A stretch of 64,000 nt of DNA from Ignavibacteriales bacterium. Lineage in GTDB: Bacteria; Bacteroidota; Ignavibacteria; Ignavibacteriales; Ignavibacteriaceae. A program made the translations under genes and the position numbers. This document shows, piece by piece, positions 45,191-52,633 of this stretch. Within the stretch, counting starts at the first letter, position 1. Each line of letters starts with the position of its first letter. The notes below the pieces were generated by a model, which was not told where the DNA came from, ran no database searches, and saw only the letters and a program-made list of their open reading frames with translations. The DNA lies in the NCBI GenBank assembly GCA_016700155.1, contig CP065001.1:3968001-4032000 (forward strand), in the 5' to 3' direction.

Positions 45191-46243
45191 ATGAGGAAAC
45201 TATATTTAATCCTGTTTCTGTTGGTGATATCTGTTATGTCATTCGCGCAGAACCAGAGAAAAGCACTTGTTGAAGTGTTTACAAATTCGCATTGCCCGTT
45301 ATGCCCGGCCGCACATAACACACTTGATAATTATTTGATGAACAGTCCAAACAGCGGGAACATCAATTACATATATTATCATATGATCTATCCTTACAGT
45401 ACCGATCAGCTTTATATACAAAGTGCGGAAGGATCGGCGGCGAGACATACATTTTATAACCCTGTTGCAGCAACACCGCGAGGATTTTTTGACGGCGCGA
45501 TACAAGGATCAACTTCAGGCTGGGGCAGCTCACTTGATGCACGCATTATGATGACGAGTCCGCTGACGATAAGTTTGAGCGGAACGAGAGATGAAAATGA
45601 ATTTAACATTTCCGCAGAAGTGACAAGGACCGGAGATATTTCCGATAGCGATTTAAATATTTATTTCGTTGTTGCGGAAGATGTGTTTTATGCCGGGAAT
45701 AATGGAATACAAAACCACAAACACGTGATGAGAAAAATCTTACCCACAACTACCGGAACACCTTTTACAATTAATCCTTCTGAAACAAAAACTGTTGGAC
45801 AGAATATTCCACTGGAAGCATTGTGGGATGTTGATAGTCTGCACGTAATGGTTTTTATTCAAAGCAATACTTCAAAGATGGTTTACCAATCTGAAATGAT
45901 AAGTTATAACCAGTTGACTGTTACCGAGGTTGATGATGTTATTGATGTGCCTTCCGGATTTATTCTTGAACAGAATTACCCGAACCCGTTCAATCCAAAC
46001 ACAAAAATACGTTATACTGTTGCGTCAAATGTCACTGGTCAAATGTCAAAGGTGGTGTTGAAGGTTTACAATTTGTTAGGGAACGAAGTAGCAACACTTG
46101 TTGATGAATTCAAATCCGCAGGAAGTTATGAGGTTGAGTTTCAGTCGGCAGTCAACAGTCAGCAGTTGGCAAGCGGAGTTTACTTTTATAAACTGCAAGC
46201 AGGTTCGTTTGTTGAGACGAGGAAGATGGTTTTCATGAAGTGA
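45191..46243 (+). CDS. Omp28-like T9SS protein with CPLC motif
   Basis: The start at 45191 has AAGGAAA upstream and opens a good signal peptide (MRKLYLILFLLVISVMSFAQ). 350 residues. The Omp28-related domain (about 22-230) has KALVEVFTNSHCPLCPAAH, a thioredoxin-like CxxC, and PVAATPRGFFDG. It is a shorter relative of the 1224-3515 protein. The sorting domain holds two inserted loops: NVTGQMSK at about 278-286, encoded by an 11-bp direct repeat, and SAVNSQQ at 318-327, encoded by four heptamers. Surface localisation is expected. The role of the thiols is not shown. Confidence 0.87.
   Translation: MRKLYLILFLLVISVMSFAQNQRKALVEVFTNSHCPLCPAAHNTLDNYLMNSPNSGNINYIYYHMIYPYSTDQLYIQSAEGSAARHTFYNPVAATPRGFFDGAIQGSTSGWGSSLDARIMMTSPLTISLSGTRDENEFNISAEVTRTGDISDSDLNIYFVVAEDVFYAGNNGIQNHKHVMRKILPTTTGTPFTINPSETKTVGQNIPLEALWDVDSLHVMVFIQSNTSKMVYQSEMISYNQLTVTEVDDVIDVPSGFILEQNYPNPFNPNTKIRYTVASNVTGQMSKVVLKVYNLLGNEVATLVDEFKSAGSYEVEFQSAVNSQQLASGVYFYKLQAGSFVETRKMVFMK
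46024..46048. repeat. 11-bp direct repeat inside a T9SS domain
   Basis: gtcaaatgtca at 46024-46034 and again at 46038-46048. It encodes the enlarged first turn of the sorting domain. Confidence 0.7.
46142..46169. repeat. Heptanucleotide tandem array in a T9SS domain
   Basis: Four 7-mers in a row: cagtcgg, cagtcaa, cagtcag, cagttgg. They encode the loop before the SGVYFYK strand. Confidence 0.8.
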
Positions 46244-46620
46244 GGATGATTGTTGCATTGATCCATTATTGGCTTGTTGGTTTATAAAAATGATATACTT
46301 TTTCAAACTTTGATCCCGAAGGAACAGGTTCGACAGCTTAAGAAATTTTGCCCCCGCAGAATGAGATAGTTCTGTGTTGCCCCTCAATTGCAGAAGGGCT
46401 TTTTTATTGGAAACTGTCAGGGACTAGTCCGAGACAACCGGGAAAAGTTCTACTGAAGGTGTAGTTTCTGGTGTCGTGAACGTTGTCACACTTCGATCCC
46501 AAAGGGAAAGGCATGCTCAGTGTGACATAGTGGTCAGATTTTCTGAAGTAATTTCCCCTCAATTACGCACATCAATTTTTCTTATATTTGCATTCAATAT
46601 TTTCACTAACAGAGATACGA
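46244..46620. other. 377-bp intergenic region with palindrome and promoter
   Basis: tgtcacact (46484-46492) pairs with agtgtgaca (46519-46527), a diverged relative of the repeat at 10361. ggcttttttattgg near 46397 may end transcription of the upstream gene. TATATTTG (46583-46590) is a -7 box for valS. Nothing else was recognised. Confidence 0.6.
46583..46590 (+). promoter_or_regulatory. Likely -7 box of valS
   Basis: TATATTTG fits TAnnTTTG and lies 30 bp before the preferred ATG. The resulting transcript would start near 46597, downstream of the ATG at 46588, which supports the later start. No clear -33 TTG. Confidence 0.45.
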
Positions 46621-49263
46621 ATGTCCTCAACAAACTTTTCAGAATCCCCGCAGGGAGCGGGGCAAGTTCCCAAAGCTTATGATCCTTCTATTGTAGAAGA
46701 TAAATGGTACAGGTACTGGCTTGAGAATAATCTTTTCAATTCAGATATAGACAGTTCAAAGAAACCTTATACGATAGCAATACCTCCGCCGAACATTACC
46801 GGTATGTTGACGATGGGACACATTCTTAACAACTCACTGCAGGATATTCTCATCCGCACAAAACGTATGCAGGGTTATAATGCATGCTGGGTTCCCGGCA
46901 CCGACCACGCCTCAATTGCAACCGAAACAAAGGTGACGAAGTTTCTTGAGGAGAAAGGAATAAAGAAGTACGACATCGGTCGTGAAAAGTTTTTAGAGCA
47001 TTGCCAGGTTTGGAAAAAAGAATACGGCGGAATAATAATCCAGCAGTTGAAGAAGCTTGGCGTTAGCTGCGACTGGCGGCGTGAACGTTTTACTATGGAT
47101 GATGATTATTATCACGAAGTAATTAAAGCGTTCGTTGAACTTTACAAGGAAGGAAAGATATACCGCGGTTACAGAATGGTTAACTGGGACCCGGCTAACA
47201 AGTCCGCAATTTCTGATGAGGAAGTAATCTTCAAAACTGTTAACGGTAAGTTGTGGTACTTTAAATATCCCGTAATGAACTCGAATGAGTTTGTTGTTGT
47301 AGCTACCACACGTCCTGAGACTATGCTCGGTGATACAGGCATTGCTGTTAATCCTAATGATGAACGTTACAAACATCTTATCGGCAAAAAAGTTTTACTG
47401 CCTATCGCTGAAAGAGAAATACCCGTATTCGGTGATGAGTATGTTGATATGGAATTCGGGACAGGTGTTGTAAAGGTAACTCCCGCACACGATGTTAATG
47501 ATTATGAGATGGGTAAGCGACATAATCTTGAGTTCATTAATATTTTTAATGATGACGCAACTACTAACGGAAATGTTCCGGCTGATTTTAGAGAGCTTGA
47601 CCGCTACGAGGTAAGAAAAAAAGTTGTTGCCCGTTTGGAAGAGTTAGAGCTTGTCCAGAAGATTGAAGATTATCAGAATAAAGTCGGCTACTCCGAACGC
47701 GGTAATGTTCCGATCGAACCATACTTAAGTGAGCAGTGGTTTATGAAGATGGATGAACTTTCAAAACCCGCGCTTGAAGTTGTGAGAAACGGCAGAGTTA
47801 AGTTTTATCCGCAGCACTGGGAAAAAACTTATTATCACTGGATGGAAGGAATTAAAGACTGGTGTATATCACGACAGCTTTGGTGGGGTCACCGTATCCC
47901 GGTCTGGTATAATTTCAAAACAAAAGAAGTTTATTGTGATGTTAATCCTCCAAATGATTTAAATATTTGGAAACAAGACGAAGATGTTCTTGATACGTGG
48001 GCATCAAGCTGGTTGTGGGCGCACGCAATATTTAAAACGGATGATGAAAGAAAATATTATTACCCGACCAGCTCATTAGTAACCGGTCCGGATATAATTT
48101 TCTTCTGGGTTGCGAGAATGATAATGGCTGGCATGCATTTTATGAATGACATTCCTTTCAGTGATGTTTACTTCACGAGTATCATTCGTGATTCGCAGGG
48201 AAGAAAGATGAGTAAGTCGCTCGGTAATTCTCCCGACCCGCTTGAAGTGATAAAAGATTACGGTGCAGACGCGTTAAGGTTTACCGTGATATACTTAGCG
48301 CCGCTTGGTCAGGACGTTTTGTTCAGCACTGATAAGTGTGAACTCGGCAGAAATTTTGCAAACAAGATGTGGAATGCCGGAAGATTCCTTTTGATGAACA
48401 AGGAAACAATTCCCGTTAAGAGTGAATTAATAGACACGCATATAGACTTTGCGGATGAATGGATAATCTCACGCTTCAACGAAACACTTCAACAGCTTAA
48501 TAAAGCTATGGATGATTTTGAGATAAATAATTCGCTTAAACTTATTTATTCTTTTATATGGAACGATTACTGTGACTGGTACATAGAGTTAATTAAGAAC
48601 AGGCTTTATTCTGATAATGAAGAAATAAAATCTGCGGTACTGACACGCGCTATTTCAATTTTTGAAAATGCTTTAAAGATTCTTCATCCGTATATGCCGT
48701 TCATAACTGAGGAGCTTTATCATCTGCTTGGTGAAAGAAAGAACGGAGAGAGTATTTCTACTTCATCGTATCCGCTGGAAAATGAAAGCCTCATTAACAA
48801 GAATGCTGAAACTGAAATGGCAATGGTGATGGATATCATTACGGCGATAAGGAATATCCGTGGTGAGATGAACATTGCGCCTTCTAAAAAAGTTAACGCA
48901 ATTATCAAGACTTCATCAGTAAAGCCGCACCAGGTTGAGTATATAAAAAGGCTTGCAAAAGTTGAGGAGCTTTCAGCAGATGCAAGCATAGCAAAACCCA
49001 AAGCGAGTGCTTCGGCTGTGTTGAGTAGTTGTGAAATATATATCCCGCTTGAGGGGTTGATTGATCTTGATGTTGAAAGAGCACGTCTTCAGAAGGAGAT
49101 AACAAGACTTGAAGGTGCATTAACAGGAATTCAGAAAAAGCTGTCGAATGAAAAGTTTGTTGCTAATGCCGCCCCGGAAGTTGTTGAGAGAGAACGCGCT
49201 AAGGAGAAGGAATGGATTGCAAATATTGGTAAGTTGAAAGAGATATTGGTGAGTTTGGGTTAG
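46621..49263 (+). CDS. valS: Valine--tRNA ligase
   Basis: 880 residues from the ATG at 46621, the usual length for bacterial ValRS. The 46588 ATG is rejected because it lies inside the likely promoter region. Class I motifs are PPPNITGMLTMGHILNNS, in which the first His of the HxGH signature is Thr64 (TMGH at 64-67), and KMSKS at 529-533. The editing domain (about 200-340) shows VATTRPETMLGDTGIAVNP. The catalytic and anticodon parts follow with WCISRQLWWGHRIPVWY. The C-terminal coiled coil (about 815-880, LDVERARLQKEITRLEGAL) is typical. It charges tRNA-Val in the cytoplasm and must be essential. Confidence 0.97.
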   Translation: MSSTNFSESPQGAGQVPKAYDPSIVEDKWYRYWLENNLFNSDIDSSKKPYTIAIPPPNITGMLTMGHILNNSLQDILIRTKRMQGYNACWVPGTDHASIATETKVTKFLEEKGIKKYDIGREKFLEHCQVWKKEYGGIIIQQLKKLGVSCDWRRERFTMDDDYYHEVIKAFVELYKEGKIYRGYRMVNWDPANKSAISDEEVIFKTVNGKLWYFKYPVMNSNEFVVVATTRPETMLGDTGIAVNPNDERYKHLIGKKVLLPIAEREIPVFGDEYVDMEFGTGVVKVTPAHDVNDYEMGKRHNLEFINIFNDDATTNGNVPADFRELDRYEVRKKVVARLEELELVQKIEDYQNKVGYSERGNVPIEPYLSEQWFMKMDELSKPALEVVRNGRVKFYPQHWEKTYYHWMEGIKDWCISRQLWWGHRIPVWYNFKTKEVYCDVNPPNDLNIWKQDEDVLDTWASSWLWAHAIFKTDDERKYYYPTSSLVTGPDIIFFWVARMIMAGMHFMNDIPFSDVYFTSIIRDSQGRKMSKSLGNSPDPLEVIKDYGADALRFTVIYLAPLGQDVLFSTDKCELGRNFANKMWNAGRFLLMNKETIPVKSELIDTHIDFADEWIISRFNETLQQLNKAMDDFEINNSLKLIYSFIWNDYCDWYIELIKNRLYSDNEEIKSAVLTRAISIFENALKILHPYMPFITEELYHLLGERKNGESISTSSYPLENESLINKNAETEMAMVMDIITAIRNIRGEMNIAPSKKVNAIIKTSSVKPHQVEYIKRLAKVEELSADASIAKPKASASAVLSSCEIYIPLEGLIDLDVERARLQKEITRLEGALTGIQKKLSNEKFVANAAPEVVERERAKEKEWIANIGKLKEILVSLG

Positions 49264-49293
49264 AATAATTTTAATTGAAAAATATTTCTATTG

Positions 49294-49419
49294 CCGTTGA
49301 CTTCAGTCAACGGTAGTGATCTCTGAAATTAATTCAATGACTTTAGTCACATCAAAAAAAATCAAATGTGGTTAAAGCCTAAATCATACTGTTATTAACC
49401 CCCGGCATAAATGCCGGGG
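49294..49419. repeat. Palindromic repeats upstream of the DinB gene
   Basis: ccgttgact/agtcaacgg (49294-49313) and ccccggcat/atgccgggg (49400-49419) each have 9-bp arms and a 2-nt centre. A weaker tgact/agtca lies between them. They occupy most of the gap after valS. Confidence 0.8.
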
Positions 49420-49473
49420 CAATTTTATGAAATAGTTTTAGAAAATAGACAATTATACAAAGGGAGAAGAAAA

Positions 49474-49974
49474 ATGTACTACAAACTAAATGACTTCTTA
49501 AACGACTGGGCTTATGAATCACAGGCAACATTGAAGCTGCTGAATAATCTTACCGATGAATCACTAACAAAAAAAATCGGTAATGACGTACGTACTCCCG
49601 GAAGAATTGCATGGCACATTACAACATCTATGAATGAAATGGTATCGCGTACGGGATTATCTTTCGATAGTAAAAATCACGAAGCTCCTGTTCCCGCAAC
49701 AGCAAAAGAAATTGTTGATGAGTATAAACATTCATCTGAAAATCTTGTAAAAGAACTAAAAGCAAAATGGAATGATGATTCTCTTAAGACTGAAGACAAC
49801 ATGTACGGTGAAATGTGGTCGAGAGGAAAAACTCTTGGTGTGTTAATTACACATCAGATACATCACCGCGGACAGTTGACTACTTTGATGAGATTATCAG
49901 GTTTAAAAGTTCCCGGTATTTATGGTCCGTCAAAAGAAGAGTGGATCGGTTACGGCATGCAGCCGCAGGAGTAA
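49474..49974 (+). CDS. DinB-family protein
   Basis: The ATG at 49474 follows GGGAG at a normal distance. The longer frame from 49411 runs into a palindromic repeat, so it is rejected. 166 residues forming a four-helix bundle. Metal-binding histidines are in GRIAWHITTSM and LITHQIHHRGQLTTLMR, the standard DinB pattern. DinB/YfiT-like proteins include thiol-dependent enzymes such as bacillithiol or mycothiol transferases, but no specific substrate is evident. Probably cytoplasmic and transcribed alone. Confidence 0.88.
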   Translation: MYYKLNDFLNDWAYESQATLKLLNNLTDESLTKKIGNDVRTPGRIAWHITTSMNEMVSRTGLSFDSKNHEAPVPATAKEIVDEYKHSSENLVKELKAKWNDDSLKTEDNMYGEMWSRGKTLGVLITHQIHHRGQLTTLMRLSGLKVPGIYGPSKEEWIGYGMQPQE

Positions 49975-49982
49975 AAGAAGTT

Positions 49983-50792
49983 TCAGCGTTTTACCAGTTT
50001 ATTTTTGAATCCAAGATTAATAACATCACGGATTGCGAGTTTATCGCCAGCCGAGAGATCATTAAATTTCATTTCGGAGTTGGAGTCGGGATTAATAACT
50101 GAAAACATTATGTCTTCTTCGTTATTACTATGACCTAAACCAAGTGCGTGACCGAGCTCATGAATGATTGTGTTTTTTATTTCACCTTCGGTTACCGGTT
50201 TGTTGTTAAACTTGAGTAAACTAATCTGAATATCAGCGAACTTAATTTCTTTCCTGTCATTTGTTTCATATTCAGTCAGCCCGAGATAATTTTCATCATA
50301 TTTTTCCATAAGATTATGAATGAATCTTATCGATATATCTGCGTTTGAAGATGAGGATGTTTCAACAAATTTAATTCTGCTGTCTGCCTTCATCCAGTGA
50401 TTGAAAGCATATTTTATAAACTCTCCGTATTTCTTTTTAAAATATTTTGATGATGTGGATTTAACATACACCTTAAGTGGGAAATCATATTCATTCCAGT
50501 GCTTTCCATCCCACAAAGAATTTTTTGATTTGTCTACCCGGAAATAATTTTTTCCGGAAGATTCATTTTTGTTATATCTATCCCAATGATTTCTGTCGGA
50601 ACTTTTATTATCTAACTTTGATTCTTTTTTGCTGTCACCGTAACGACTATTCCGCGCCTGTTTTTCATCCTTAACAACTGTGCCGTTATTTGCATCAGCT
50701 TTTGTATTTCTTGAAACCTGCGCAATGCTCATTCCCGAAACAGCAAGCAGAAACAGAAATACGACTGAAATATTTTTGAGTTTGTAAATCAT
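49983..50792 (-). CDS. Matrixin-type (M10-like) metallopeptidase, exported
   Basis: 269 residues. Signal peptide about 1-25 (GMSIAQ). A charged, Asn/Lys/Ser-rich linker runs from 26 to about 95. The zincin domain (about 100-265) starts with WNEYDFPLKVYVKS and has the full HELGHALGLGHSN motif (HExxHxxGxxH) with a Met-turn at EEDIMFSVINP. It should be a secreted or periplasmic peptidase. It lacks a T9SS domain, so it probably stays in the periplasm or leaves by another path. The C-terminus of DinB on the opposite strand is 8 bp away. Confidence 0.9.
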   Translation of the reverse strand: MIYKLKNISVVFLFLLAVSGMSIAQVSRNTKADANNGTVVKDEKQARNSRYGDSKKESKLDNKSSDRNHWDRYNKNESSGKNYFRVDKSKNSLWDGKHWNEYDFPLKVYVKSTSSKYFKKKYGEFIKYAFNHWMKADSRIKFVETSSSSNADISIRFIHNLMEKYDENYLGLTEYETNDRKEIKFADIQISLLKFNNKPVTEGEIKNTIIHELGHALGLGHSNNEEDIMFSVINPDSNSEMKFNDLSAGDKLAIRDVINLGFKNKLVKR

Positions 50793-50980
50793 CTTCTTGA
50801 TTTAACCAATAAAAATTTTTTCTTGATTGAGCATAAAAAAAAGAGAATTAAAATTCCACAGAAATATTATGGATAGAGCAGGTTTCTTTTGACCCGAAAT
50901 GAATGGTATTCTTTTAGTATATTAGCGCACAAATTTTAATCAAAAAATCACGCAATCTTAAACAAAAAAGGAGAATTATT

Positions 50981-51409
50981 ATGCCTGTCAGGAGTGCATC
51001 CGCAGAATGGCGCGGAGATTTAAAGGGCGGTAAAGGGAACCTAACAACCGACAGCAAAGTGCTGAACAATAATGAGTATAATTTTATATCAAGATTTGAT
51101 TCGGGAACTGTTACAAATCCCGAAGAATTACTTGGTGCATCACACGCCGGTTGTTTTACAATGGCGCTTGCCAATGCTTTATCAAATGACGGATTCAAAG
51201 TGAATTTAATTTCAACAGTAGATAAAGTCCATCTTGAAAAAGGAGATGCCGGATTCGGAATTTCAAAAATTGAGATAAGCACAGAAGGCAACGTTGAAGG
51301 AATTGATGCTGCAAAGTTTAATGAGTACGCAGAAAAAACAAAAACAGCCTGTATAATTTCGCGGGCACTTTCAAGTGTTCCGATGACCCTTAACGCCAAA
51401 TTAAAATAA
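50981..51409 (+). CDS. OsmC-family peroxidase
   Basis: 142 residues, cytoplasmic, with AAAGGAG upstream of the ATG. The two reactive cysteines of the OsmC family are present, in GASHAGCFTMALANAL and KTACIISRAL. GSGTVTNPEELLGA-type text (SGTVTNPEELLGASHAG) and LSNDGFKVNLISTVDKVHLE also match. OsmC proteins reduce organic hydroperoxides using thiols. It stands alone, with a terminator hairpin after it. Confidence 0.95.
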   Translation: MPVRSASAEWRGDLKGGKGNLTTDSKVLNNNEYNFISRFDSGTVTNPEELLGASHAGCFTMALANALSNDGFKVNLISTVDKVHLEKGDAGFGISKIEISTEGNVEGIDAAKFNEYAEKTKTACIISRALSSVPMTLNAKLK

Positions 51410-51420
51410 ACTACTCTTTA

Positions 51421-51446
51421 CAGCCGCATAAAATTTTGTGCGGCTG
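51421..51446. terminator. Two-way terminator hairpin
   Basis: cagccgca (51421-51428) pairs with tgcggctg (51439-51446), extendable by a G-U and an A-T pair. It lies between the convergent OsmC and GNAT genes. Confidence 0.6.
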
Positions 51447-51451
51447 CAGTT

Positions 51452-51739
51452 TCATGCCCTTGTAATCAATTCTTTGTACTTATCATTTTTTTGCATGTAA
51501 TAATGAACATATGAACAGGTGGGAATAACCGTGAGATTATTTTCGAGCGCGAAATTCAATGCAGTTTCTGCGATTGATCCCGCAATCCCTTTCCCGCGTA
51601 AATCGTGAGGCACGTATGTCGAACGTAAATCTATAGTGGTAGCATCTTTCATGAAATAACGCAGGTAAGATTCTTTCCCTTCGATAGTGCAATAAAACTT
51701 ATGATTTTGTGCATCGTGAATTATTTTCGGATTCATCAT
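51452..51739 (-). CDS. Small GNAT-like N-acetyltransferase
   Basis: The start at 51739 (or the next codon) is favoured by GGAAC just upstream. 95 residues, which is the length of the compact YjdJ/Gcn5-related group (COG2388). KFYCTIEGKESYLRYF opens the sheet, TYVPHDLRGKGIAGSIAETAL is the acetyl-CoA pyrophosphate loop (R-G-K-G), and VIPTCSYVHYYMQKN closes it. The physiological acceptor is not known. Confidence 0.87.
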   Translation of the reverse strand: MMNPKIIHDAQNHKFYCTIEGKESYLRYFMKDATTIDLRSTYVPHDLRGKGIAGSIAETALNFALENNLTVIPTCSYVHYYMQKNDKYKELITRA

Positions 51740-52164
51740 TTTGTTCCGTATAGTACTTAAATTTTCTGATACAAAAATACATAAATTCAATTTCAGAACC
51801 TTCATACTGTCAATAGTATAAAGCTGATTAAAATTTTTTTCTGTCAGAATGATGTTTGTTAAATAAAAAATAATTATTTAAACTTCCGGCGTGATTTAAT
51901 CCGACATGATTTCAGTATAAAAGCAAAGATTAACTGTAACAATCAAAACAAGGATTTATTTTAAGCAGTTTCCTCCTAAAAATTTTGTTCCGTTCATACT
52001 TCGAATAATTTGAATTACCTGGTTAATAATCACAATGTGATTGGCATGGGAGCCGGAATTAACTAAAAAGGTATTGTGCTCAATATGCTATAAAGCAGGT
52101 TTCAAAAGCCATTACGAATTTCTTTAAATCAAAATAATTTAAACACCACTTACAGGGATATGTC
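51740..52164. other. 425-bp divergent intergenic region
   Basis: No gene is seen. It includes a symmetrical site, aatcaca-a-tgtgatt (52028-52042), 122 bp before the lipoprotein start, which might bind a dimeric regulator. The order of the half-sites is reversed relative to the classical CRP/FNR dyad, so no factor is named. Confidence 0.35.
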
Positions 52165-52593
52165 ATGAAGCTATTTGTAAGCTTTCTATTATTGCTGGCA
52201 GTTACATTTCTCACTTCCTGTTCAACTTGTAAAGAGACAAAGGACTCCGGCACATCAACCAACCAGAATAACCCGACAACAGTCACTCCGAATGTATCAA
52301 TAGTTACTGCCGTGGTAAAAGAAATCAATTCAAAAAATGAAACTGATTTTACCATCAGCGCAACTATAGTTGAAGTGCAGGAAACTGACCGCCTGCCGAG
52401 CATTGCAGTAAAAGGTAATGAGTATAAACTCATTCCTAATTTCAGGTATGATAACGACAAGCTGATTGAAAGTGATGTTAATGACTCATTGAAAAAACTT
52501 GGCAGACTGAGTGAAGGTAAAAGTTTTAAAGCAGAAATATCTTATGAATATCAAAAGGGATGGTATATACAAAAAGTAATTAGTGTTGAATAG
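52165..52593 (+). CDS. Small lipoprotein, unknown function
   Basis: 142 residues. Lipobox FLTSC with Cys19. A Thr/Asn/Pro-rich linker (about 25-48) is followed by a beta-rich domain of some 90 residues (VVKEINSKNETDFTISATIVEV, FKAEISYEYQKGWYIQKVI), like a small OB-fold. The family is not recognised. The BNR protein gene starts 40 bp further on, and the two may share a transcript. A periplasmic or surface position is expected. Confidence 0.75.
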   Translation: MKLFVSFLLLLAVTFLTSCSTCKETKDSGTSTNQNNPTTVTPNVSIVTAVVKEINSKNETDFTISATIVEVQETDRLPSIAVKGNEYKLIPNFRYDNDKLIESDVNDSLKKLGRLSEGKSFKAEISYEYQKGWYIQKVISVE

Positions 52594-52633
52594 TAAATGA
52601 AATTCAAAAGTTTAACTAAACAAGAGGTATAAA

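Noticed and set aside
46588..46620. Upstream ATG of valS at 46588
   Set aside because: It overlaps the likely -7 box, so the transcript would start after it. The extra 11 residues are not typical of ValRS.
49411..49473. N-terminal extension of the DinB protein
   Set aside because: The extension is encoded by a palindromic repeat, and a good ribosome site precedes the ATG at 49474.
52028..52042. CRP/FNR operator upstream of the lipoprotein
   Set aside because: The half-sites are in the reverse order (TCACA before TGTGA) with a 1-nt centre, unlike the family dyad. Kept only as a symmetrical site.
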